A DNA stretch of 34,761 nucleotides. Source: Chloroflexota bacterium. GTDB taxonomy: Bacteria > Chloroflexota > Limnocylindria > QHBO01. The stretch covers positions 1-34,761 of the forward strand of contig JACDEL010000027.1 of the NCBI GenBank assembly GCA_013816405.1. The letters are read 5' to 3'. The notes under the pieces were generated by a model. It had not been told where the DNA came from. It searched no databases and worked only from the letters and a program-made list of their open reading frames with translations. Both the position numbers and the translations under genes were made by a program. Shown in pieces: positions 1 through 7,458 of the stretch. The number at the start of each line of letters is the position of its first letter. The stretch's first letter is position 1.

Positions 1-383
1 CGCTCATCCTCGGCGCTCGAGGCGAAGAGTCGCCGCGCGTGCGGAGCGCGCCCCATCGCCACCAGCTCCGCCACCCGAAAGCCAGCCGGCAGCTCCAGCT
101 GCTGCGGCAGAACGGCGATGCGCTGGGCGAGTGCCTGCCGGCGCCAATCGCCGACCGCTCTGCCCTCGAAGAGCACGGTTCCGCGATCCGGTGCGAGGGT
201 GCCCGCAAAGGTGCGCAGGAGCGTCGTCTTGCCGCTTCCGTTGGTTCCCAGCAAGGCAACCAGCTCTCCGCGAGCAAGCGCCAGGTCGAGGCCGCGCAGG
301 ACCTCCCGCCGCTCGCCACCGGGCAGCGGAAAGCCGACCGCAAGGTCACGCGCCACCACCAGCACGTCGGTTGCAACGGTCAT
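1..383 (-). CDS. btuD: ABC transporter ATP-binding protein, BtuD/FecE type (3' end cut by window)
   Basis: This is the nucleotide-binding subunit of a metal-chelate/cobalamin importer, of which only the first ~127 residues lie in the window. It begins MTVATDVLVVARDLAVGF. The Walker A motif GTNGSGKTT sits at about residues 46-54, followed by the Q-loop stretch VLPQQLELPAGF; the signature motif and Walker B are beyond the window edge. The ATG overlaps the stop of the upstream permease gene in an ATGA arrangement (positions 380-383), which indicates translational coupling. It is third in an SBP-permease-ATPase operon behind a cobalamin riboswitch, so I infer that it powers corrinoid uptake; by sequence alone it could equally be a siderophore-type FecE protein. 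Confidence 0.9.
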   Translation of the reverse strand, partial: MTVATDVLVVARDLAVGFPLPGGERREVLRGLDLALARGELVALLGTNGSGKTTLLRTFAGTLAPDRGTVLFEGRAVGDWRRQALAQRIAVLPQQLELPAGFRVAELVAMGRAPHARRLFASSAEDE

Positions 384-1483
384 GAGGTTGCCGCCTTGCT
401 CAGGTCGCGGGATCGGCGCAGCAGCCAGATGAAGAATGGGGCGCCCAGGAGGGCGGTGACGATCCCCACCGGGATCCCCCCGGCCAGCCGCGCGCCCAGG
501 TCCGCCAGCGCCAGCAGCGCGGCGCCATACAGGATGCTGGCCGGCAGCAGCAGCCGATGATCCGGGCCGGTCGCCAGGCGCAGCAGGTGCGGCACCACCA
601 GGCCCACGAAGCCGATCGTTCCCGAGATCGCCACCGCCGCCGACGTGGCCAGGGTGGCCAGCATCGTGAGCACGAGCTTCTCGCGCTCGACCTCGACCCC
701 CAGGTGCGCCGCCTGGTCGTCACCCAGCAGCAGGAGGTTCAGCCGCCGCCAGCGAACGAGCAGCAGGGCGAAGCTGACGGCCATCAGCGGCGCCGCGAAG
801 GCGAGGCCCGGCCAGGTGGCGCCCGCCAGCGATCCCATCAGCCAGCCGAAGATGGCCCCCAGCGCGCGCCCCGAGACGAACATGAGCAGCGCGACCCCCG
901 CCGCCAGCACCGATGAGACGGCGTACCCGGTCAGGAGCAGCGTGACCACCGGCACGCGCCCGTTGCCACGGGCCACGGCGTATACGAGCAGGACGGTTCC
1001 GATCCCGCCGGCAAAGGCGAGGGCCTGCACCATCCCCAGCCCGAGCCACGCCGTCCCGGCGCCGAGCGCAATGGCCGGTAGCAGCACGGGAGCCAGGATC
1101 CCGACGATCGCCCCGAGGGAGGCGCCGGCGGCGGTCCCGATGATGTAGGGATCCGCCATAGGGTTGCGGAGCAGGGCCTGGAACACGGTCCCCGCCATGG
1201 CCAGCCCACCGCCGACCAGCATCGCCGTCAGCACCCGTGGCAGGCGCAGCTCGAAGATGATGGTCTCGGCAGCCGGACTCCACGTCTCGGGGATGGGCAA
1301 TGCCAGGAGCCGCCGGCCGAGGATCGCGGCCGTGTCGCCAAGCCCGACCCCCACGCTGCCGATCGCCACCGCCGCCAGCATGGTGACCAGCAGCAGGACG
1401 CCGCCGCCGCCGAGCACGAGGCCGGCCCGCGTCAGCGAAGGGCGCGTGACGTAGCGGGGGCTGGTGGTGGCAGCGGCGCGCAT
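380..1483 (-). CDS. btuC: FecCD/BtuC-family ABC transporter permease
   Basis: A 367-residue polytopic membrane protein of the FecCD family, the usual length for BtuC-like permeases. After a short basic N-terminus the first helix is GLVLGGGGVLLLVTMLAAVA. The family hallmark FELRLPRVLTAMLVGG is followed by AGTVFQALLRNPMADPYIIG and AGASLGA, and a late segment FVGLVVPHLLR matches the conserved coupling region. I chose the ATG at 1483 (MRAAATTSP), 10 bases after the stop of the binding-protein gene; the frame is open further upstream to 1543, but that would overlap the preceding gene. The stop overlaps the ATPase start. The riboswitch ahead of the operon suggests the substrate is cobalamin or a precursor. 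Confidence 0.92.
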   Translation of the reverse strand: MRAAATTSPRYVTRPSLTRAGLVLGGGGVLLLVTMLAAVAIGSVGVGLGDTAAILGRRLLALPIPETWSPAAETIIFELRLPRVLTAMLVGGGLAMAGTVFQALLRNPMADPYIIGTAAGASLGAIVGILAPVLLPAIALGAGTAWLGLGMVQALAFAGGIGTVLLVYAVARGNGRVPVVTLLLTGYAVSSVLAAGVALLMFVSGRALGAIFGWLMGSLAGATWPGLAFAAPLMAVSFALLLVRWRRLNLLLLGDDQAAHLGVEVEREKLVLTMLATLATSAAVAISGTIGFVGLVVPHLLRLATGPDHRLLLPASILYGAALLALADLGARLAGGIPVGIVTALLGAPFFIWLLRRSRDLSKAATS

Positions 1484-1493
1484 CAGCAATCGG

Positions 1494-2450
1494 CTAGCTG
1501 AACAGCTCGGGATGGATGGCGCGTGCCAGCGCCTCCAGCCCATCGATGATGCGCGGGCCGGGTCGCGTGATCACCGGATCGTCGGCCACCACCACGATGT
1601 GACCGTCCCGGACAGCAGCTATCGCCTCCCAGCCGGGGCGCGACGCGACGCTCTCCGAGGTGACCGAAGGATCGTAGGCCGCGTCCCCGAGCAGGATGAG
1701 CTGTGGATCGGCCGCCACCAGGTCCTCGAGCTGGATCGCAGTCGAGCGCGCATCGCCGGTGATCGGGTCACCACCGGCGATCGAGATCAGCGAGGCGAGG
1801 AAGGAATCCGCTCCCGCGGTGTAGATCGTTCCCTGGAAGACACCGACCTCGTAGAAGGTGCGAGGCTTCTCAGCCGTCGCGACGGCATTGGCCACAGCCT
1901 GCGCGCGCGTCCGCATGCCGTCGACCACGTCGGCCGCCTCGGCGGAGGCGTCGATCGCACGACCGACCAGCTCGATATCGGCGTACAGCTCGTCGAGGGA
2001 CTCCGGATACAGCACCAGGACCGGGTAGCCCAGATCTGCCAACTGGGTGACCACGCTGGTGGGGGTCAGCTCGTTGCCGGCCGCCAGGATGAGCTGCGGA
2101 TTTGCATCCACGACCTTCTCGACGTCGACCTGGGCCCCGACCACCACCTTAGCCACGTCGCTGACCTGGGGCGGATAGTCGTCGAAGTCGGTCACCCCGA
2201 CCAGGTGGTCGCATGCCCCCAGGGCGCACACGATCTCGCTGTTCGACGGTGCCAGGCTGACGATCCGATCCGGCAACCCGGGCAGGTTGACGGAACGGCT
2301 CGCGTCGTCGGTCAGCGAGACCGGATAGGCCGGTGCCGAGCCGGCCGCGGTTCCGGCGGCACTGGGTGAGGTGCTGGCCGCCGGCGCGCAGGCGGCCAGC
2401 CACAGGGCCAGGATCGAGGGGATGATGAGAAGCCGAAGACGAAGAGCCAT
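1494..2450 (-). CDS. btuF: Cobalamin/iron-chelate ABC transporter substrate-binding lipoprotein (BtuF-like)
   Basis: A 318-residue periplasmic-binding-protein fold (class III, TroA/BtuF type). The N-terminus MALRLRLLIIPSILALWLAAC is a lipoprotein signal with lipobox LAAC and acylated Cys21, followed by a Ser/Ala/Thr-rich linker. The mature domain begins around PVSLTDDASRSVNL and carries the typical RIVSLAPSNSEIVCALGA segment and a second lobe with DPQLILLGDAAYDPS. I chose the ATG at 2450 because it starts the signal peptide directly; an in-frame ATG at 2471 adds seven residues. An AAAGGGAA Shine-Dalgarno-like sequence lies about 11 bases upstream. It is the first gene of the uptake operon and directly follows the riboswitch at 2489-2628, which supports corrinoid rather than heme or siderophore as ligand. 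Confidence 0.9.
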   Translation of the reverse strand: MALRLRLLIIPSILALWLAACAPAASTSPSAAGTAAGSAPAYPVSLTDDASRSVNLPGLPDRIVSLAPSNSEIVCALGACDHLVGVTDFDDYPPQVSDVAKVVVGAQVDVEKVVDANPQLILAAGNELTPTSVVTQLADLGYPVLVLYPESLDELYADIELVGRAIDASAEAADVVDGMRTRAQAVANAVATAEKPRTFYEVGVFQGTIYTAGADSFLASLISIAGGDPITGDARSTAIQLEDLVAADPQLILLGDAAYDPSVTSESVASRPGWEAIAAVRDGHIVVVADDPVITRPGPRIIDGLEALARAIHPELFS

Positions 2451-2488
2451 GCTGATGCCGTTCCCTTTCACACGAGGGGGCTGGACAT

Positions 2489-2628
2489 CGCGTGCGGGCT
2501 GGCGACCTGACTCCCGTCCTCGCGCGCCTGGTTCGGCGGCGCGGGGCGGATACAGTAGCGGGACTGCGCCGGCGTCTCACCGGCTTCTCCATTGACCCGT
2601 GGTCCTTGCGGCCACGGCACCCGACGCG
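2489..2628 (-). promoter_or_regulatory. Cobalamin riboswitch (AdoCbl class) upstream of btuFCD
   Basis: Read on the minus strand, the leader holds the conserved cobalamin-riboswitch landmarks in order: GGGTGCC near 2622, GGAGAAGCCGGTGAGACGCC near 2590-2571, GGCGCAGTCCCGCTACTGTA near 2570-2551, and the B12 box GAGTCAGGTCGCCAGCC around 2512-2496. A closing P1 helix can be drawn between CGCGT (2628-2624) and ACGCG (2493-2489). About 40 bases separate the aptamer from the btuF start; within them CCCT can pair with the AGGG of the Shine-Dalgarno region, which would suit control of translation initiation, but that pairing is short and tentative. Motif match is by eye, without a covariance search. 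Confidence 0.9.
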
Positions 2629-2716
2629 GTCTTCAGTTGATAAGGCGCCGATCGTAGCAGAAGGCCCACCGGCGACGGGCGCGCGGCGGGCCTCGAATTC
2701 GGACGGATGGGCGGAC

Positions 2717-2998
2717 CTACGCCAGGGCGGCAGCCTCGCTCCGACCGTAGAGTGGCGTGTCCTTGGCGGCATCGGAGAGCATCGGGTCGAGCATCTTCTG
2801 GATGGCCAGGGTGTGCGAGCAGCCGCCGGCGGATTCGAACAAGTGGCAGTCGCAGTGCCATGTATCGGCATCGAGCGAGACGGTGTGGGTCCCGTTGTCG
2901 CCGGAGAAGCTGGCGGTCAGCCGCCCGACCTTCACCCGGTCCGGTTCGTGCGCGTAGCGCATCGCCTTTTCGACCTTGCCGATCATGCTCGAATGCAC
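2717..2998 (-). CDS. Small SWIM zinc-finger protein
   Basis: A 93-residue protein with a SWIM-type zinc-binding motif: CDC, eight residues, then CSH (C-x-C-x8-C-x-H) around residues 49-62, in the context TWHCDCHLFESAGGCSHTLA. SWIM domains bind DNA or protein partners; no catalytic domain is present. I chose GTG at 2998 (MHSSMIGKVEKAMRYA) because GGGAGGG stands nine bases upstream; ATG at 2986 (MIGKVEKAM) is the conventional-looking alternative, and ATG at 3025 would fall inside a strong hairpin. It lies 52 bases after the PGI/PMI stop on the same strand and ahead of the btu riboswitch. Function is unknown; recruitment of a partner protein or DNA is the most that can be said. Confidence 0.75.
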   Translation of the reverse strand: MHSSMIGKVEKAMRYAHEPDRVKVGRLTASFSGDNGTHTVSLDADTWHCDCHLFESAGGCSHTLAIQKMLDPMLSDAAKDTPLYGRSEAAALA

Positions 2999-3014
2999 CG
3001 TCGCATGCCCTCCC

Positions 3015-3033
3015 GGCGCCGGCATCCGGCGCC
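3015..3033. repeat. Perfect GC hairpin between PGI/PMI and the SWIM gene
   Basis: GGCGCCGG (3015-3022) and CCGGCGCC (3026-3033) are exact inverted repeats with a three-base CAT loop; a third GGCGCC lies at 3043-3048 and gives an alternative pairing. There is no T-run, so it is not a canonical intrinsic terminator on either strand. In the minus-strand transcript it forms directly before GGGAGGG, the probable ribosome-binding site of the SWIM gene, so it may stop transcripts from upstream or protect/control the SWIM mRNA. Confidence 0.55.
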
Positions 3034-3050
3034 GTTACTATCGGCGCCCG

Positions 3051-4223
3051 TCAGTCGGTCGACCGAGCGAGCCGCTGCTTCAACATTGCCAAGAGTGTAA
3101 CCGGGGTCGGGTCGGTCTGGTACAGGATTGCGAGATACACGCTCACCAGGTCGCCGAATGCAACGCCGCTCAGCACCCGCGCCAAGGGCGACGGCCCCTC
3201 GGCCCAGACCACGCTTCGATTGGTCGCGCGCTCGCCCAGCAGCTCGTTCACGACGCCATAGCGGGCGGCGATCTCCGGCGGCTCGGTCGGGTCGCGCAGC
3301 TCGATCACGTACAGCGCATCTGACAGCTCTCTCGGGTTCAGGCTCCCCTCGATCGCGTTATGGTTGGCCTCCGGCATCGGCTCGAATGCGGCCCACGCCT
3401 TGGCGTTCTCGTTCATCTGCGTCTTCCAACGACGCGCGACCGGCGCCATCCGCCCGGCGCCGTAGATGATCGGGATGCGACCGAAGATGGACCAGGCGAG
3501 CTGCTTGGCCGGGCTGGCATCCGTCTCCACCGAAGGGGCGTTGCGCTCGAGCAGCGCCTCGAGGGTCTCCACCGCGGGTCCCAGCGGGTCCGGGTCGTCC
3601 AGCAGGCCCGCACGCGCCAGCAGCTCATGCATGAGGCCGATGCCGAAGCCGATCGCGGCGCGCGGCTGGCCCGGGCTCTCGTACCGCAGGTATGGCGTCT
3701 CGTCGGCGGCCGCGGCGGTTCCGAGCGTCCCACCGGTGGTGATGACAGCCAGCGGCAGGCCGCGACGGCGCGCCTCCTCCGCCCCCGAGACGGTCTCCAC
3801 CGTCTCGCCGGAGTGGCTGGCCGCGATCACGAGCGTCCTCTTTCCGGCCCAAGCGGGCAGGCCGTAGTCGCGATGCACCACCAGCGGAACACTGAGCCGG
3901 TCGCCCGCGATCCCCTCCACCAGCTCGGCGCCGATCGCCGAGCCGCCCATCGCCAGCACGCAGACGGCGTCCACGTCGGTGTGGGATGTCGGCAGCTTGA
4001 CCGCCGCAGCGACCCTGCGCGCGAGCGCGAGCTGGCGCGGCAGCTCGCGAACGCGACCGATCATATCGCCGGAGTCGATTGCCTGGATCACTCTCGGGCT
4101 GTCGAGCGTGATCGCCTCGTCGAACTGTGGCGGTGCGGTCGGGTCGTCCTCGGCCGTCTCCTCGCGGCGTCCCGGCTCGTCGTCCGGCCGCTTGTAGCCG
4201 AAGAAGTCGCGAGCGTCGCTCAT
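3051..4223 (-). CDS. Bifunctional phosphoglucose/phosphomannose isomerase (SIS domain)
   Basis: A 390-residue cytosolic isomerase interconverting glucose-6-P or mannose-6-P with fructose-6-P. The first SIS domain carries VCVLAMGGSAIGAELVEGI and VIAASHSGETVETVSGAEEA, where the SHSGET loop binds sugar phosphate; the C-terminal half has PIIYGAGRMAPVARRWKTQM followed by ENAKAWAAFEPMPEANHN, which contains the conserved Glu/His region of this family. The start is ATG 4223 (MSDARDFFGYK); it lies 4 bases after the phosphomannomutase stop, so the two are co-transcribed. With the next enzymes in the operon it supplies mannose-6-P for GDP-mannose. The acidic N-terminal extension DDEPGRREETAEDD is probably disordered. 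Confidence 0.93.
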   Translation of the reverse strand: MSDARDFFGYKRPDDEPGRREETAEDDPTAPPQFDEAITLDSPRVIQAIDSGDMIGRVRELPRQLALARRVAAAVKLPTSHTDVDAVCVLAMGGSAIGAELVEGIAGDRLSVPLVVHRDYGLPAWAGKRTLVIAASHSGETVETVSGAEEARRRGLPLAVITTGGTLGTAAAADETPYLRYESPGQPRAAIGFGIGLMHELLARAGLLDDPDPLGPAVETLEALLERNAPSVETDASPAKQLAWSIFGRIPIIYGAGRMAPVARRWKTQMNENAKAWAAFEPMPEANHNAIEGSLNPRELSDALYVIELRDPTEPPEIAARYGVVNELLGERATNRSVVWAEGPSPLARVLSGVAFGDLVSVYLAILYQTDPTPVTLLAMLKQRLARSTD

Positions 4224-4227
4224 CGGG

Positions 4228-5682
4228 TCAGGACGGCACGCCGGCCGCGACGATGCGGCGGCCCTCCTTGAGCAGCGTCTCGACATCCTCCGGCGACCTT
4301 GCCTCGACGTAGATGCGGAGGAGCGCCTCGGTCCCCGAGAAGCGGATCAGGAGCCACGCACCGTCGTCCCGGTAGAACTTGAACCCATCGCCGGTCTCGA
4401 GGGTCGTGCGCGTCGTAACAGGGCGTCCGGCGAGCGCCTCAGGCGCCTCGTGCTCCAGCCGGGCGAGGGTATCGGCCTTGACGGTGTCATAGCCCTCACG
4501 GGCGAACCGGATGTCGATGCGGTTGTAGTAGCTCGGCCCCGCCAGCGCCTGGAGCTCCGCCAGCAGCTCGGACGCCTTCTTCGCCCGGGTGAGCCACAGG
4601 TCCAGCAGGAAGAGGCCGGACGCCACGCCGTCGCGCTCGGGGATGTGCATTCCGAAGCCAAAGCCTCCCGACTCCTCCCCGCCGATGACCGCGTGCGTCT
4701 CCGTCATCTTGGGACCGACGAACTTGAAGCCGACCCCGGTCTCGTAGGCCTGCGTGCCGTAGATCTCAGCCAGCCGCGGCGCCATCGAGGTGCTGGTCAC
4801 CGTGTAGACGGCCGGGCCGATCTGGCCCCGCACCTCGAGCAGGTACCAGTACAGGAGCCCGTAGACCTGCAGCTGGTTGACGAAGACACCCTCCTCGGTC
4901 GCCATCCCGACGCGGTCCGCGTCGCCGTCGAACGCAATCCCGATGTCGGCGCCCCAGCGCGGGATCTCCTCCAGCCAGGCATCGATGTTGGGGCGGATCG
5001 GCTCGGGGTTGACGCCACCGAAGAATGGGTTGCGCTCGGTGTGCAGCTCCTTGACGGTGAGCCGTCCCCCGCCAAGCAGCCGCGTGAACCATCCGGCGCC
5101 CGCTCCGTACATCGGCTCGACCAGGACGCGGCCCTGCGCAGCCCGGAGCCGCTCCAGGTCAACGATGCTGGCAAGTTGCTCCCGGAAGCGCGGATACGGG
5201 TCGAAGGTCTCCACCAGGCCGGCGGCCACGGCATCGGCGTAGTCGCGGCGAGGCGGAAGCTCGTCCTCGGGATGGCGATCCATGGTCGCCTCGATCGCGG
5301 CCAGCATCTCGGGAGCGGCGGCGCCGCCCGTGTTGGCCTTGACCTTGAAGCCGTTGTCGGTCCACGGGTTGTGGCTAGCCGTGATCACGATCCCGGCACC
5401 GGCACCCATCTCGCGAGTGAAGAAGCTGCCGACCTGGGTCGGCATTGCCTCAGGCGGCATGAACGAGCGGATGTCGTGGGCAGCGAGCACCTCGACGCAC
5501 GCCTGCGCGAAGTACTCGGATGCGAATCGACGGTCGTGGCAGACCACCACCCCGCGGTCCGCCGTCCCTTCCGCGGCCACGTACTCGGCCACGCCGCGGG
5601 CGCAGCGGCGCACGTTGTGGAAGGTGAAGTCCTCGGCGATCGCGGCTCGCCAGCCATCGGTGCCGAACTTGATCCTGGTCAC
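4228..5682 (-). CDS. Phosphoglucomutase/phosphomannomutase (alpha-D-phosphohexomutase)
   Basis: A 484-residue mutase interconverting hexose-6-P and hexose-1-P. All four family landmarks are present: the phosphoserine loop GIVITASHNPWTDNGFK, the metal loop DGDADRVG, the sugar-recognition loop GEESGGFGFG and the phosphate-binding loop RFSGTEALLRIY near the C-terminus. I chose GTG 5682 (VTRIKFGTDGWRA), which matches the usual family N-terminus; the frame is open to 5994 but that extension is out-of-frame reading of the acyltransferase gene. The GTG overlaps the upstream TGA in a GTGA arrangement. Context between a mannose isomerase and a GDP-mannose pyrophosphorylase argues for phosphomannomutase activity, possibly with glucose as well. 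Confidence 0.93.
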   Translation of the reverse strand: MTRIKFGTDGWRAAIAEDFTFHNVRRCARGVAEYVAAEGTADRGVVVCHDRRFASEYFAQACVEVLAAHDIRSFMPPEAMPTQVGSFFTREMGAGAGIVITASHNPWTDNGFKVKANTGGAAAPEMLAAIEATMDRHPEDELPPRRDYADAVAAGLVETFDPYPRFREQLASIVDLERLRAAQGRVLVEPMYGAGAGWFTRLLGGGRLTVKELHTERNPFFGGVNPEPIRPNIDAWLEEIPRWGADIGIAFDGDADRVGMATEEGVFVNQLQVYGLLYWYLLEVRGQIGPAVYTVTSTSMAPRLAEIYGTQAYETGVGFKFVGPKMTETHAVIGGEESGGFGFGMHIPERDGVASGLFLLDLWLTRAKKASELLAELQALAGPSYYNRIDIRFAREGYDTVKADTLARLEHEAPEALAGRPVTTRTTLETGDGFKFYRDDGAWLLIRFSGTEALLRIYVEARSPEDVETLLKEGRRIVAAGVPS

Positions 5683-6308
5683 GAGGGCCCTATCGTACGG
5701 CGGCGGCGCGCCTCCATCCGGCGGTCGGCGAGGGCCTGCACGCCATCCAGCGCGGCCTGGAGCTCCATGAGCCGTGGCTTGAGCGGCTCCCTTGGCGCGA
5801 TCCGGATCGGCGTCCCCTCCTCGACTCGCATCCGGCAGAACGGGACGGGAACGAGGTGGCGGTCCCAGCGCCCGTTCATGCGCCAGGGCGGCCGAATGGC
5901 GACGGCCCACGGCTGGATTGGAATGCCGGATTCGCGGGAGACGATCAGGACCCCCGGCTTGGCGACCCGGTAAGGTCCCGTTGGCCCATCGCAACTGACG
6001 ACCAGGCTGGAGCCCTCGCGGCCGATGCGGGCCAGCTCCCTGGCCAGCTTCGCGGCCTCCGCTCGATTCGACTCCTCGGGCAACGCGACCACCCCTGAGC
6101 CCATCGACTCGAGCATCGCGTTCATCACGATCCCGCGGAAGCCGCGCGTGCTGAAGCTGATGACCCGCTTCGTGGTCCGCAGCCGATACGCGGCCGTGGC
6201 GGCGACCAGGTTCGACTCATGCCAGATGGCGAAGAGCGCCTGGCCCTGGACGACGGGCGGCCCCGACGTTCGCGCGGTGGCGGCCACGAGCCGAAGGTAG
6301 AGCGCCAT
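5679..6308 (-). CDS. DUF374 / LPLAT-fold lysophospholipid acyltransferase-like protein
   Basis: A membrane-associated acyltransferase-like protein of at least 209 residues. The sequence QALFAIWHESNLVAATAAYR contains the H-x4-type active-site region of the LPLAT superfamily, and VVSCDGPTGPYRVAKPGVL matches the conserved DGP-GP segment of DUF374 proteins. The 5' end is uncertain. ATG 6308 (MALYLRLVA) has no ribosome-binding site, whereas AGGAGG at 6353-6358 is followed after five bases by an in-frame ATC at 6345-6347 that would begin IRLAWLARLVGRAMAL, a typical hydrophobic N-terminus for the family. It sits between manC and the phosphomannomutase, suggesting acylation of a glycolipid built from GDP-mannose; the acceptor is unknown. 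Confidence 0.85.
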   Translation of the reverse strand: MALYLRLVAATARTSGPPVVQGQALFAIWHESNLVAATAAYRLRTTKRVISFSTRGFRGIVMNAMLESMGSGVVALPEESNRAEAAKLARELARIGREGSSLVVSCDGPTGPYRVAKPGVLIVSRESGIPIQPWAVAIRPPWRMNGRWDRHLVPVPFCRMRVEEGTPIRIAPREPLKPRLMELQAALDGVQALADRRMEARRRRTIGPS

Positions 6309-6387
6309 GGCCCGACCGACCAGCCGAGCCAGCCATGCGAGCCGGATGGAATCCTCCTGGGTGGCCGCCGCGGCCGGGCCGATCCGC

Positions 6388-7458
6388 TCAGAGATAGCGC
6401 TCGCCGGCCTTCTCGGCGATCTCGTCCAGGACGGGCTTGATCTCCTCGGCCCGGTCGCGCGCACAGACCAGCAGCGCGTCGGGGGTGTCGACGATGATGA
6501 TGTCGCGCAGGCCGACCGTGACCACCAGCCGTTCGCCGCCGTGCACCAGGACGCGTTCCGATCCACGGTCAAGGTGCTGGCCCGACGCCACGAGGGTTGC
6601 GCCGCTGCGCGCCGAGAGCGCCTCGAGCAGGGCTGACCATGAGCCGATGTCGCTCCAGCCGGCGTCCAGCGGCACCACGGCCATGCGACCGTCGGCAGCC
6701 GCCGGCTCCGCGATCCCCACGTCGATCGAGATGGCCTGCACCGACTCGAGGATCTCGCGGACCTCGGAGAGCCATCCGGGCGTGCGATGCAGAGCCGCGA
6801 TGCGGTCGAGCGCCCCGGCAAGCGCGGGCTGGAACTTCTCCATCGCCTGGCGGTAGGCATATACGCGCCACGCGAAGATCCCGGCGTTCCACAGGTAGCC
6901 GCCGTCCGCAAGCATCTTCTTTGCGTCGGCGGCGCTGGGCTTCTCGACGAAGCGCTCGACCAGCGCGGTCGGCTGCGGGGCGTGAACGGGCGCTCCCTGC
7001 TTGATGTACCCGTATCCGGTGGCCGGGGCGGTGGCGACGACGCCGAGCGTGACCAGGTAGCCGCGCTCCGCCATCCGCGCGGCCTCCTGGAGAGCCTCGA
7101 TGAAGTGTCCCTCATCGGCCACGAAATGGTCCGCGGGCAGGACGAGCGCGACCTCGTCGCTCTCCCGACGGGCGAGCACGGTGGCGAGTCCTGCCGCGAC
7201 CGCCGTTGAGCGCGCCAGCGGTTCGCCCAGCACGTTGTCGGGGGGCAGCTGCGGGAGCTGCGCCTGCGTGGCGCGCACATGCGCCTGCGAGGTGATGACA
7301 AAGATGTCGTGCGGCTTCAGCAGGTTGCCGAGGCGCGCCACCGTCTGCTGCAGAAGGCTCGTCTCGCCGGTGAGCGCCAGCAGCGGCTTGGGAGAGGAGC
7401 GCCGCGAGAGCGGCCAGAGGCGCGTACCGGAGCCGCCGGCCATCACGATCGCAAACAT
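6388..7458 (-). CDS. manC: Mannose-1-phosphate guanylyltransferase
   Basis: A 356-residue nucleotidyltransferase making GDP-mannose from GTP and mannose-1-P. The N-terminus FAIVMAGGSGTRLWPLSR is the signature nucleotide-binding loop, followed by SPKPLLAL; VERFVEKPSAADAKKML and YLWNAGIFAWR complete the family pattern. Its length corresponds to the stand-alone enzyme: the C-terminal cupin isomerase domain found in bifunctional ManC proteins is absent, consistent with a separate PGI/PMI gene in the same cluster. The ATG overlaps the preceding stop by one base (TGATG at 7456-7460), so it is translationally coupled to the unknown gene upstream. Confidence 0.95.
   Translation of the reverse strand: MFAIVMAGGSGTRLWPLSRRSSPKPLLALTGETSLLQQTVARLGNLLKPHDIFVITSQAHVRATQAQLPQLPPDNVLGEPLARSTAVAAGLATVLARRESDEVALVLPADHFVADEGHFIEALQEAARMAERGYLVTLGVVATAPATGYGYIKQGAPVHAPQPTALVERFVEKPSAADAKKMLADGGYLWNAGIFAWRVYAYRQAMEKFQPALAGALDRIAALHRTPGWLSEVREILESVQAISIDVGIAEPAAADGRMAVVPLDAGWSDIGSWSALLEALSARSGATLVASGQHLDRGSERVLVHGGERLVVTVGLRDIIIVDTPDALLVCARDRAEEIKPVLDEIAEKAGERYL

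Noticed and set aside
4450-5973. A 507-codon plus-strand open frame opposite the phosphomannomutase
   Set aside because: Composition typical of antisense frames and direct conflict with a gene that has all four mutase motifs.
5679-7301. A single 540-residue protein formed by the acyltransferase frame extended upstream
   Set aside because: Residues before the AGGAGG region are an Arg/Ser/Pro-rich shadow of manC in another frame.
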